Assembly: GCA_964628435.1 (NCBI GenBank) | Contig: CAZVON010000001.1 | Coordinates: 41,558-105,557 of the forward strand | Direction: 5' to 3' | Source of the DNA: CAZVON01 sp964628435 | Lineage (GTDB): Bacteria > Patescibacteriota > Microgenomatia > Levybacterales > UBA12049 | Length of the DNA: 64,000 nt | Shown here: positions 51,936 through 59,485 of the stretch, piece by piece | How positions within the stretch are numbered: the stretch's first letter is position 1 | Layout: each line of letters opens with the position of its first letter | Position numbers and translations under genes: made by a program | Notes under the pieces: generated by a model | Seen by the model: the letters and a program-made list of their open reading frames with translations, nothing else | What the model was told of the DNA's origin: nothing | The model's database searches: none

Positions 51936-52994
51936 ATGAACATTCTTGCGATTGAAACAAGTTGTGACGAAACCGCAGCCGCGATTATTCAAGGTTCTTC
52001 CCAGGCTTCTTTCGTAAAATGTGTGTCACAAGTATTATCTACCTCTCTTACCCTCCACGCGAAAACAGGAGGAATTATTCCTGAAAACGCTGCTCGACAA
52101 CAATTAAAATGTATTATTCCCGTGCTTGATCAAACTCTTGATCATGCCAACATGAGCCATCGAGAAATCGACGCAATTGCGGTAACAATTGGACCTGGTC
52201 TTATTGGATCGCTTTTAGTAGGTGTTGAAACTGCAAAAACTCTTGCATACTCTTGGAATAAACCGATTATTCCGGTCAATCACCTTTTGGGACACATATA
52301 CGCTAACTTCGTTCGCGAAAATTCAATCCCGATTGAGTCGGGATCAAAATTACATGAAGTCGAGTTTCCTGCTATCGCTCTTATTGTATCTGGAGGGCAT
52401 ACGGATCTTGTCTATATAAAAAGACACGGCAGTATCCAATGGCTCGGAGGTACTCGAGATGACGCAGCAGGAGAAGCGTTAGATAAAATTGGACGAATGC
52501 TTGATCTTCCCTATCCTGCTGGCCCATCTATTGAGCAGCTTGCTCAACAAGGAAATACTCGTGCGTTTGATTTCCCCAGACCTATGATTAATTCTTTAGA
52601 TTTTGACTTCAGTTTTTCCGGTTTAAAAACAGCTGTATACCGAAAGATATTAGGATATAAAGAGATCAAGCTATCGCCCAATAAAGATAGGTCAGATATT
52701 TGCGCTTCTGTTCAACAAGCAATTTTTGATGTATTGATAAAAAAAACATTAAATGCAGTGCAAAAATATCACGTAAAATCAATCCTTCTTAGTGGAGGCG
52801 TTACAGCCAATCAAACTCTCCGCAAACAGTTTGAATGGAAAATGAAAAATGCAAAATTGAAAATCAAACTTTTTGCTCCAGCAAAAAGTCTTTGTACTGA
52901 TAACGCCGCCATGATTGGCTCTTGGGCATTTTATAATTCCTCTTTGTTTCCTTGGAATAAAATAACTGCAAACCCAGAATTATATTTTTATTGA
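51936..52994 (+). CDS. tsaD: tRNA N6-adenosine threonylcarbamoyltransferase
   Basis: The start at 51936 (MNILAIETSCDETAAAI) is chosen as the longer frame overlaps DUF192. 352 aa with the metal-binding HLLGHIYANF, ALIVSGGHTDLVYIK, DDAAGEALDKIGRMLDLPYP and a C-terminal LLSGGVTANQTLRKQF. It transfers threonylcarbamoyl to A37 of ANN-decoding tRNAs with TsaB and TsaE, whose genes are at 8.2-9.6 kb. Confidence 0.96.
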   Translation: MNILAIETSCDETAAAIIQGSSQASFVKCVSQVLSTSLTLHAKTGGIIPENAARQQLKCIIPVLDQTLDHANMSHREIDAIAVTIGPGLIGSLLVGVETAKTLAYSWNKPIIPVNHLLGHIYANFVRENSIPIESGSKLHEVEFPAIALIVSGGHTDLVYIKRHGSIQWLGGTRDDAAGEALDKIGRMLDLPYPAGPSIEQLAQQGNTRAFDFPRPMINSLDFDFSFSGLKTAVYRKILGYKEIKLSPNKDRSDICASVQQAIFDVLIKKTLNAVQKYHVKSILLSGGVTANQTLRKQFEWKMKNAKLKIKLFAPAKSLCTDNAAMIGSWAFYNSSLFPWNKITANPELYFY

Positions 52995-53015
52995 AAGCTG
53001 AAAAGAAAGCGTATT

Positions 53016-53417
53016 CTAAAGAGTAGTCTGCGCAGGATTTTGCTGTTGTAAAATATTTTTCACCTCGTTAACCATTTGATCTGGAGTATAAGATGCTTTT
53101 ATAAGATACCCTATTGCTCCCAGTTTAAACCCTTCTTTAATAATTGAATCTTGACCAAGATTCGTTAAGAAAATAACAGGTATATTTTTTGTTTTTTCGT
53201 TCTCCTTAAGTTTTTTAAGAATATCCAACCCATTCATATCAGGGAGCATAATGTCTAGTAAAACTAGATCATAATGCGCTTGAGCTGAAGCCTTTAACCC
53301 ATCGGCAGCATTGCTAAAAGTATCTGTGGGAAAATTGGCTAAATCAAGTTGACGCTTATAAATAAAGCTTATTGATTCATCATCTTCAATAAGCAGAATT
53401 TTTTTTTGTGAATCCAT
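53016..53417 (-). CDS. Single-domain response regulator
   Basis: The 133-aa receiver domain has EDDESISF (acid pair), LVLLDIMLPDMNG (phospho-acceptor Asp), VIFLTNLG and GYLIKAS (Lys). There is no output domain. It lies 19 nt downstream of the FIST gene and with the histidine kinase forms a signalling set. Confidence 0.92.
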   Translation of the reverse strand: MDSQKKILLIEDDESISFIYKRQLDLANFPTDTFSNAADGLKASAQAHYDLVLLDIMLPDMNGLDILKKLKENEKTKNIPVIFLTNLGQDSIIKEGFKLGAIGYLIKASYTPDQMVNEVKNILQQQNPAQTTL

Positions 53418-53436
53418 AGAATTTTAGCTATGTACT

Positions 53437-54627
53437 TTACTCCGCGAGAATAAAAATGACATCTGTCTCATTATGAAACGAGCAGGTAACAACCTCTCCT
53501 CCAAGAGGGGCTTGTTCTCCATAGGTATAAAATCCGATCAGTGGAATCTGTTGACCAATAACACTTTTTATTCGCTCTACTTCTTCTTGTTTTTTAGTCA
53601 TGAGTAATTTCTTTCTGGCAATACAATTAAACAAAAAAACCGCCCGTATTGTTTTACCTTCTACCTGGGCAAGTGCTTTTCGTGCCGCGTCTTCTGCTGC
53701 GTCAATTGCTTCTTCTCTACTTCCAATCATGATATGTACTTCTGATCCCTGGGGGATTTCTGCTGCAAGAGTAATTGCACCATTATCATCGACAGTAATG
53801 GGATCACGAATGAGGTATCCATCTTTATTTGGCGCGGGAATTCCTAATGGATAGGTAATGGCAAGTTTGGCTAAGGGCTCTTTTTTATCGATCATATTTT
53901 TATCTTTTCCAAAATGGTCTTCGTAAAGTTGTACTGCTGGCTTCCCATCGAGTTGGTAGAGAATATTTCCTTCTGATCTTGTCGCAATACGTGAAGTTCC
54001 AATAGGAATCCAGCCATGCCGAACGCCTATCCCAAATGAAAAATTGCCATAGAGACCAACTCCTACCACACTACCACTTAAAACTTGGTTATCTAAATAT
54101 TCGTACGTTTGCTTAAATAAATAGTCATCACCTGCTGAACCTCCCGCAACAATAAAATCTTGTCCCAAGACCTCTAAAATTCCTCGTACTATATCTGCGC
54201 CATTTCCAGCCAAGCCATCAGGCATCATCAGAGCTGCTTTTGGTCTTTCTCCTCCAGCAGTTTGTATAATACTTTCGGCCAAGTCCCTTCCAGCCTTTTT
54301 GGAATCTTGCTTAATATTATGACCAACCCCTGCAATAAATTTCATGGAATCAGAATAAATAGTCATTAAGGCAATCGAACTATCTTTTGACCCGCCAGTC
54401 GAAGTAATCTCACCAGCAGTGCTGCAACCAATAATAACTGCTCCTTGATTTTTATTTTTTAGAGCTGCTAAAAGCTGTTGTTGATCATACACTGTCGAAG
54501 AAGCTAGAAGCATAATAAATGATGGCGTATTATTGTTAAGAGGTTGTATTGCTTGAGAATATGCTTCGTCTATTGCTTGCTGAGGATTTTTATTTTCAGA
54601 ATAACCAACGCCAGCCAAAATTGCCAT
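53437..54627 (-). CDS. FIST-domain sensory protein
   Basis: The 396-aa protein matches FIST N and C: MAILAGVGYSENKNPQQAID, VIIGCSTAGEITSTGGSKDS, and C-terminal VFLFNCIARKKLLMTKKQEE, IGFYTYGEQAPLGGEVVTCS. FIST proteins bind small ligands (proposed amino acids) and often feed signal transduction. It lies between the kinase and the response regulator. Confidence 0.9.
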   Translation of the reverse strand: MAILAGVGYSENKNPQQAIDEAYSQAIQPLNNNTPSFIMLLASSTVYDQQQLLAALKNKNQGAVIIGCSTAGEITSTGGSKDSSIALMTIYSDSMKFIAGVGHNIKQDSKKAGRDLAESIIQTAGGERPKAALMMPDGLAGNGADIVRGILEVLGQDFIVAGGSAGDDYLFKQTYEYLDNQVLSGSVVGVGLYGNFSFGIGVRHGWIPIGTSRIATRSEGNILYQLDGKPAVQLYEDHFGKDKNMIDKKEPLAKLAITYPLGIPAPNKDGYLIRDPITVDDNGAITLAAEIPQGSEVHIMIGSREEAIDAAEDAARKALAQVEGKTIRAVFLFNCIARKKLLMTKKQEEVERIKSVIGQQIPLIGFYTYGEQAPLGGEVVTCSFHNETDVIFILAE

Positions 54628-54677
54628 ATTATTGTAGAGAATAAAACAAAAATATCCTTTTTGTCAATGGTTAGTTT

Positions 54678-56276
54678 CTACATTTTCCTATATACAGGTA
54701 ATGAGAAACTAAACACTGATCCTTTCCCAACCTCAGATTCTACCCAAATGGTACCATGATGCATTTCTGTGATAGATTTGGCAATGTAAAGCCCTAAACC
54801 TGTTCCTTTTATTCCTTTTTCAAGACTTCCAGAAACTCGAAAGAACTTTGTAAATAAGTGAGAAATTGCCTCTTGAGAAATACCAGGTCCAGAATCTTGA
54901 ACATGAGTGATAACCAACTCTCCTTTTATCTCTATCCATATCCGAATAATGCCTTCGGTCGAAGTGTATGTAATTGCATTCGATAATAAGTTTGACAATA
55001 CTTCCCCAATTCTTAGCGGATCTGCTCTTACCTGAGGTATTTTACCAGAAGGTTTAGTAAACTCAAGATTGATTTTTTTTGCTTGTGCTCGAGTTCTAAA
55101 TTCTTCGATAACATTTTCAGCTATCTGTACCCAGTCTACAGGAGTAAGATTTATGGTAAAAATTCCTCGCTCGATTCGCGATACGCTGAGGAGGTTTTCG
55201 ATCAAACTCATTAACTGTTGGGTAGCTACATACATCTTGTCTAAAAACATATTTTGTTCTGGAGAAAATGTATTTTTATTCTCTTTCATAAATACAGAAA
55301 GATATCCACGAATTGATGTGAGCGGTGTACGAAGCTCATGAGCAGCCATCGACACAAAATCAAGTTTCATCTCTTCAAGTTCTCTCTCTTGTGTATGGTC
55401 ATGAAACGTCAATATGCAACCAAGATTCGCCTTTGCTCCTTCTTTGATCTGCCCGGTTAAAACATTAACAAACGACTCTCTATTACTTTTTCCTAACAGA
55501 GTAACTTCTTTTTTTGAAAAGACAACTCCTTCAAATCCATCAGTTCTAACTGGAGCATATACCGTGTAAGGTATTGCTTCATTTTTATCTTTTAAGCTCA
55601 GAATTCCATGTATTGATTTTCCAAGAACTTCTTGCTCTTTATACCCAAGTAAGTTTTCTGCTGCTTTATTGAATGTAATAATAGTACGGTTTAAATCTAA
55701 TGCTATTACCGCGTCCGTAATTCCAGATAAAATGACTGAAAGCTTGTTTCGCTCTGCAGCAATATGTTCTTTTTCTTCTTCAAGTTGATCGTTTACTTGA
55801 CGAAGGTCTACATCTCTTCGTAAAAGGAGCTCAGCTGCCTTATCGGATCGCCTCTTCTGCTCCTCTAGTTTTTGAAACGTTTCTTGCAGGTTATTTGCCA
55901 TCGTATTAAATGTATGCCCTAGCTCTTCAATTTCGTCCCCTGTTTTAATTTCAAATCGATATGCAAGATTTCCCATACCGATATAACTTGCTGCTTGTTG
56001 AAGCTCTTTAATTGGCCGTACGATTTGATTAGAAATTACAATACTAATAAGAACTACCACAGTAAGAATTGCTAAAAATAATAACAATGCAAAAAAAGCA
56101 ACTGTGTTTGTTTCTACCAAAGTCTCTGAGGCAGAGTTTACCAATTGTTCGTTCGTTAAGTGAAATATTCGATTTTTACTAGAATTAAACCATAAGTAAT
56201 TAGTAAGTAACAAAGAAATACCACAAATAGTAATAAAAGCAAAAAGCAGTTTTATTTGTAATGTAAATTTAGGCAT
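54678..56276 (-). CDS. Membrane HAMP-PAS sensor histidine kinase
   Basis: 532 aa: TM1 (about 3-27), a very short outside loop, TM2 (about 55-80), HAMP (IVRPIKELQQAASYIGMGNL), coiled coil, PAS (LSVILSGITDAVIALDLNRT), HisKA with AAHELRTPLTSIRG (phospho-His), and HATPase with LSNLLSNAITYTS, QDSGPGIS, GTGLGLYIAK. The small external loop suggests sensing by PAS or by the neighbouring FIST protein. Confidence 0.95.
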   Translation of the reverse strand: MPKFTLQIKLLFAFITICGISLLLTNYLWFNSSKNRIFHLTNEQLVNSASETLVETNTVAFFALLLFLAILTVVVLISIVISNQIVRPIKELQQAASYIGMGNLAYRFEIKTGDEIEELGHTFNTMANNLQETFQKLEEQKRRSDKAAELLLRRDVDLRQVNDQLEEEKEHIAAERNKLSVILSGITDAVIALDLNRTIITFNKAAENLLGYKEQEVLGKSIHGILSLKDKNEAIPYTVYAPVRTDGFEGVVFSKKEVTLLGKSNRESFVNVLTGQIKEGAKANLGCILTFHDHTQERELEEMKLDFVSMAAHELRTPLTSIRGYLSVFMKENKNTFSPEQNMFLDKMYVATQQLMSLIENLLSVSRIERGIFTINLTPVDWVQIAENVIEEFRTRAQAKKINLEFTKPSGKIPQVRADPLRIGEVLSNLLSNAITYTSTEGIIRIWIEIKGELVITHVQDSGPGISQEAISHLFTKFFRVSGSLEKGIKGTGLGLYIAKSITEMHHGTIWVESEVGKGSVFSFSLPVYRKM

Positions 56277-56394
56277 ATCAAAACATGCTATAACACGAGA
56301 ACAAAAAATTGCGCTATAATTTTATTTCTTACCACAATTAATTTTAGTTTGAATTACTCTCTATAAAATGTCAAGCTAAATAGTTCTTCTGTCG

Positions 56395-56403
56395 TGGTAT
56401 AAT
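56395..56403 (+). promoter_or_regulatory. Extended -10 (TGG-TATAAT) for rmuC
   Basis: TGGTATAAT ends 7 nt before the second in-frame ATG of rmuC (56411), so the mRNA is probably leaderless and starts there rather than at the ATG 56402, which overlaps the -10. Confidence 0.55.
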
Positions 56404-56410
56404 GAAGCTC

Positions 56411-57451
56411 ATGAACATAGAAACTGTCCTTATTGCTCTGTTTATATTTGTTCTTCTTTCTCTGTTTTATTTTTTCAATAAAAAACTTTCTGAACTAAAA
56501 TCAAACAATGATACCCCATTGATTGAATGGCTCAAAAGTATGCAACAAGCACTTGAAGTTACCAATAAAACTCTCAATGAAGCCATGCGTTCTAGCTCAA
56601 CCGACATGGTAAAAACATTGCAGGAAAACTCAAAACAACTCAACCAACGCCTTGATAAAGCTGCTTCGGTTATTGCAGAAGTTGGCAAAGAAGTAGGTCA
56701 GATGAGCGAAATAGGAAGAAGCATGAAAGAGCTTCAGGACTTTTTAAAAAGTCCAAAACTGCGAGGCAATATTGGAGAGCATATCCTAAAAGATCTGATT
56801 TCCCAGATGTTTCCAAAACAAAGTTTTTATCTCCAATATCAATTTAAAACAGGAGATAAAGTAGATGCGGCGATTAAAACAGATGCTGGAATTCTCTCAA
56901 TTGATTCCAAATTTCCAATGGAAAATTTTCAAAAAATGATAAAAGCACCAAATGAAGCAGATAAAACAACGGCAGAAAAAGAATTCACCCGCGATGTAAA
57001 AAAACACATCGACACGATAGGAAAAAAATATATTCTCCCCAATGAAGGCACTATGGACTTTGCGCTTATGTATGTACNNNNNNNNNNTGTACCCAGCGAA
57101 ACAGTATACTATGAGATCATTAGCAATACACAGCTTATGGAACACGCAAGGTTAAAAAGAGTCTACATTGTTTCTCCCAACACATTATATGCGCACCTTC
57201 AAACAATTTTGCTCTCGTTTGAGGGGAGGAAAATTGAGTCCCGTTCAAAAGAGGTCTTTCGGCTGTTGCGGGCATTACAAACCGATTATGGAAAAATAGA
57301 CGAAAGCCTCAGTACCCTTGGAAAACACTTAACCAACGCGTCTTCACAGTTTACAAACGTGACTGTGGGATTTTCTGCGTTTGGCCAAAAACTAGGATCA
57401 ACGAACCGATTAGAGGAAGTAGTAACAGAAGATCCAAAGCTGGAATCTTGA
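56411..57451 (+). CDS. rmuC: RmuC-like DNA recombination protein (N gap is spurious)
   Basis: An N-terminal TM (about residues 1-20) is followed by a coiled coil and the RmuC nuclease-like core: LRGNIGEHILKDLISQMF, VDAAIKTDAGILSIDSKFPM, ALMYVPSETVYYEI. In the last block the N run 57078-57087 sits between two copies of TGTAC. Merging them gives ALMYVPSETVYY in one frame. RmuC limits DNA inversions or degrades DNA ends in E. coli; its exact activity is not fully known. I use the ATG 56411 because of the promoter position. Confidence 0.92.
   Translation: MNIETVLIALFIFVLLSLFYFFNKKLSELKSNNDTPLIEWLKSMQQALEVTNKTLNEAMRSSSTDMVKTLQENSKQLNQRLDKAASVIAEVGKEVGQMSEIGRSMKELQDFLKSPKLRGNIGEHILKDLISQMFPKQSFYLQYQFKTGDKVDAAIKTDAGILSIDSKFPMENFQKMIKAPNEADKTTAEKEFTRDVKKHIDTIGKKYILPNEGTMDFALMYVXXXXVPSETVYYEIISNTQLMEHARLKRVYIVSPNTLYAHLQTILLSFEGRKIESRSKEVFRLLRALQTDYGKIDESLSTLGKHLTNASSQFTNVTVGFSAFGQKLGSTNRLEEVVTEDPKLES
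57078..57087. other. Assembly gap (10 N) with overlapping ends in rmuC
   Basis: TGTAC occurs at the end of the left flank and the start of the right flank; the true distance is minus 5, i.e. the contigs overlap. Confidence 0.85.
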
Positions 57452-57454
57452 GTA

Positions 57455-58189
57455 TTAATAACCCACAAAACTTTCCCGCAAAATTTGCTCTTTGGGAATT
57501 TCCATGTTTTTAACAATTTCGATCATCGCGGTTACCATTGCTGGCGGCCCAACAATGTAGTACAGTGCTTTTTCGTATTCAGGCACATGCTTTTTAATAT
57601 TCTCTTTTGAAATCCGCCCTATTTCTCCACTCCATGATTCAGATTCCTTCGGATGAGTAAGCGCGTATACGATTTTTATATAAGGATTATTTCGTGCAAG
57701 AGCAGTAAGTCGATCATAAAATATGATATCATTCATTGTAGAAAATGAGGCTAGTAGTACAATCGTTATGGTAAGTTTTTTCTCAACAGCATATGGGATC
57801 ATACTTAAAAAAGGTGTTATACCAATGCCGCCTGCTAAAAAAACATGCGAAGAATGTATCTCTTCTTTGAGATAAAACATTCCCAAAGGGCCTAAAAAAT
57901 GAACTTTTTGCCCTGGTATTAACTGCAACAACGCTTGCTTAAAAGAACTTTGAATAATCTTTGTAACAATTAAAGAAAATTTCTTTTCAAGAGGGGAAGA
58001 CGCTATGGAAAACAATCGTGAATTGCCCCGTGCATCTGGATGTTCAATCGGAAGTGTTACGCGGACATGTTGTCCAGGCAAAAATTCAAAAGGACGAAAA
58101 GACCTATCAAAGTAAAAAGCATAGGTATCTTTTGCAACTTTTTCTTTTTTTAGAAAAGGTAAATAAAATTCTTGAGGTGCAATTGGCAT
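57455..58189 (-). CDS. FAD-dependent ferredoxin/flavodoxin reductase-like protein
   Basis: The ATG at 58189 (MPIAPQEFYLPFLKKEKVAK) is chosen. About 244 aa with FAD-binding NSRLFSIASSP (RxxS), NAD(P) motif HVFLAGGIGITPFLSMI and the C-terminal YYIVGPPAMVTAMIEIVKN. It has no ferredoxin domain. It is divergent from an RnfD/NqrB-like gene next door, which suggests a membrane electron-transfer pair. Confidence 0.85.
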   Translation of the reverse strand: MPIAPQEFYLPFLKKEKVAKDTYAFYFDRSFRPFEFLPGQHVRVTLPIEHPDARGNSRLFSIASSPLEKKFSLIVTKIIQSSFKQALLQLIPGQKVHFLGPLGMFYLKEEIHSSHVFLAGGIGITPFLSMIPYAVEKKLTITIVLLASFSTMNDIIFYDRLTALARNNPYIKIVYALTHPKESESWSGEIGRISKENIKKHVPEYEKALYYIVGPPAMVTAMIEIVKNMEIPKEQILRESFVGY

Positions 58190-58223
58190 ATCAAAAATAA
58201 GTATATTACAATATAACATAGTG

Positions 58224-59009
58224 ATGAATAAAATCCTATCTGTCCCAAAGTTTCAGTTATTCTTATTGCTTTTAGCAATATATCTAACTGGATTCGTATT
58301 TTTACAAAAAGATCTTAACGTACACCATATTCTCGTTGCTGTGATTTCTACAGTATTAAGCGATATCCTCATAAGAAAAATAGCAAACCTTCCATTTGTA
58401 GTGCCATTTGCAGCATGTGTTTCAGGAGTAATTATTGCACTTGTGAGTTCACCAAGTCTTCCATGGTACGTAACAGGGGGAATTGGAATTATTGCCATGG
58501 CTTCAAAATTTCTTATCAGATTAAAAAAAAGACACGTTTTTAATCCAGCGGCATTTGGAGTCTTGGCAGGATCGTTTGCCTTTAGTACCGGTGTTTCTTG
58601 GTGGGGTGTATCAGGTTTTTTCGTATCTGATTTAAATTCTCTATTTTCTTTTTTAATACTATTCACCCCATTTCTCGTATCGGGAGTTAGGTTAAAACGC
58701 ATGTATACGAGTGGGTCTTTTCTTATAATATATGTTCTTATTCAAGGAATACTTTCTTTTGTACATGGTTCTTTTAAATCAGATTCATTTTTGTTGAATA
58801 TTGTTCTTGATCCTACCCTGTTATTTTTTGCTCTTGTCATGCTCCCCGAACCCATGACGTCACCATTTAAAATAAAACAGCAAATTGTTTTTGGCAGTGG
58901 CGTAGCAATTCTCTCTTTTATTATGTCTTATCTTACAATTCTTTTGGTTCCAGATTACTTTCTCTTTGCGCTTTTAATAGGTAACCTTGTTTTTGCAAAG
59001 ATTCGATAA
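58224..59009 (+). CDS. RnfD/NqrB-like membrane protein
   Basis: About 261 aa polytopic protein (8-9 TMs) with HVFNPAAFGVLAG and FALVMLPEPMTSPFK, the wording of NQR2/RnfD family subunits around their covalent FMN Thr (DxxTSP-like). ATG 58224 is preferred over the preceding GTG. No other Rnf/Nqr subunits are nearby, so this is a stand-alone member, possibly working with the adjacent flavin reductase and the cupredoxin-like protein. Confidence 0.8.
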   Translation: MNKILSVPKFQLFLLLLAIYLTGFVFLQKDLNVHHILVAVISTVLSDILIRKIANLPFVVPFAACVSGVIIALVSSPSLPWYVTGGIGIIAMASKFLIRLKKRHVFNPAAFGVLAGSFAFSTGVSWWGVSGFFVSDLNSLFSFLILFTPFLVSGVRLKRMYTSGSFLIIYVLIQGILSFVHGSFKSDSFLLNIVLDPTLLFFALVMLPEPMTSPFKIKQQIVFGSGVAILSFIMSYLTILLVPDYFLFALLIGNLVFAKIR

Positions 59010-59037
59010 TACAATAACAATAGAAGGAGGTGAAGGA

Positions 59038-59475
59038 ATGAATAAGAAACTACTATTAATTGTACTGATGGGTATTGTTGGTATTGGAGCAGTTGTTGTA
59101 ATAGTCGGTAGCCAAAACCAAAAAAACGAACAATTGATCAAAGCTAATCTGCCTGCTTCAGAAGCAACACTGCCTAGTCTAACTCCTTCTCAAGCCGTAA
59201 CTGGATCTGAAGTTACTATTACTGTCACACAAGAAGGGTATTCTCCTAAAGAAGTAACTGTCAAACAAGGAACAAAGCTACAATGGGTGAATCAAAGTGG
59301 CGCACTGGTTACAGTACATTCAGATCCACATCCAATGCATACATCGTACCCACTGTTGAATTTAGGACGATTAGAACAAGGTAAATCAGTCGAACTCATA
59401 TTTGATAAGGCTGGCACGTATACCTACCATAATCATCTTAACGCTGGGCAAGGTGGAACAATAATCGTTGAGTAA
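59038..59475 (+). CDS. Cupredoxin-like exported protein lacking the Cys copper ligand
   Basis: About 145 aa with an N-terminal TM or signal (LLLIVLMGIVGIGAVVVIVG) and a cupredoxin fold: ITVTQEGYSPKEVTVKQGTK, LVTVHSDPHPMH, GTYTYHNHLNAGQGGTIIVE. Classical type I sites have HCxxH; here the Cys is replaced in YHNHLNAGQ, though several His remain. It probably binds metal without classical blue-copper electron transfer. A strong ribosome site AGAAGGAGGTGA precedes ATG 59038. Confidence 0.85.
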   Translation: MNKKLLLIVLMGIVGIGAVVVIVGSQNQKNEQLIKANLPASEATLPSLTPSQAVTGSEVTITVTQEGYSPKEVTVKQGTKLQWVNQSGALVTVHSDPHPMHTSYPLLNLGRLEQGKSVELIFDKAGTYTYHNHLNAGQGGTIIVE

Positions 59476-59485
59476 ATAAACACAT

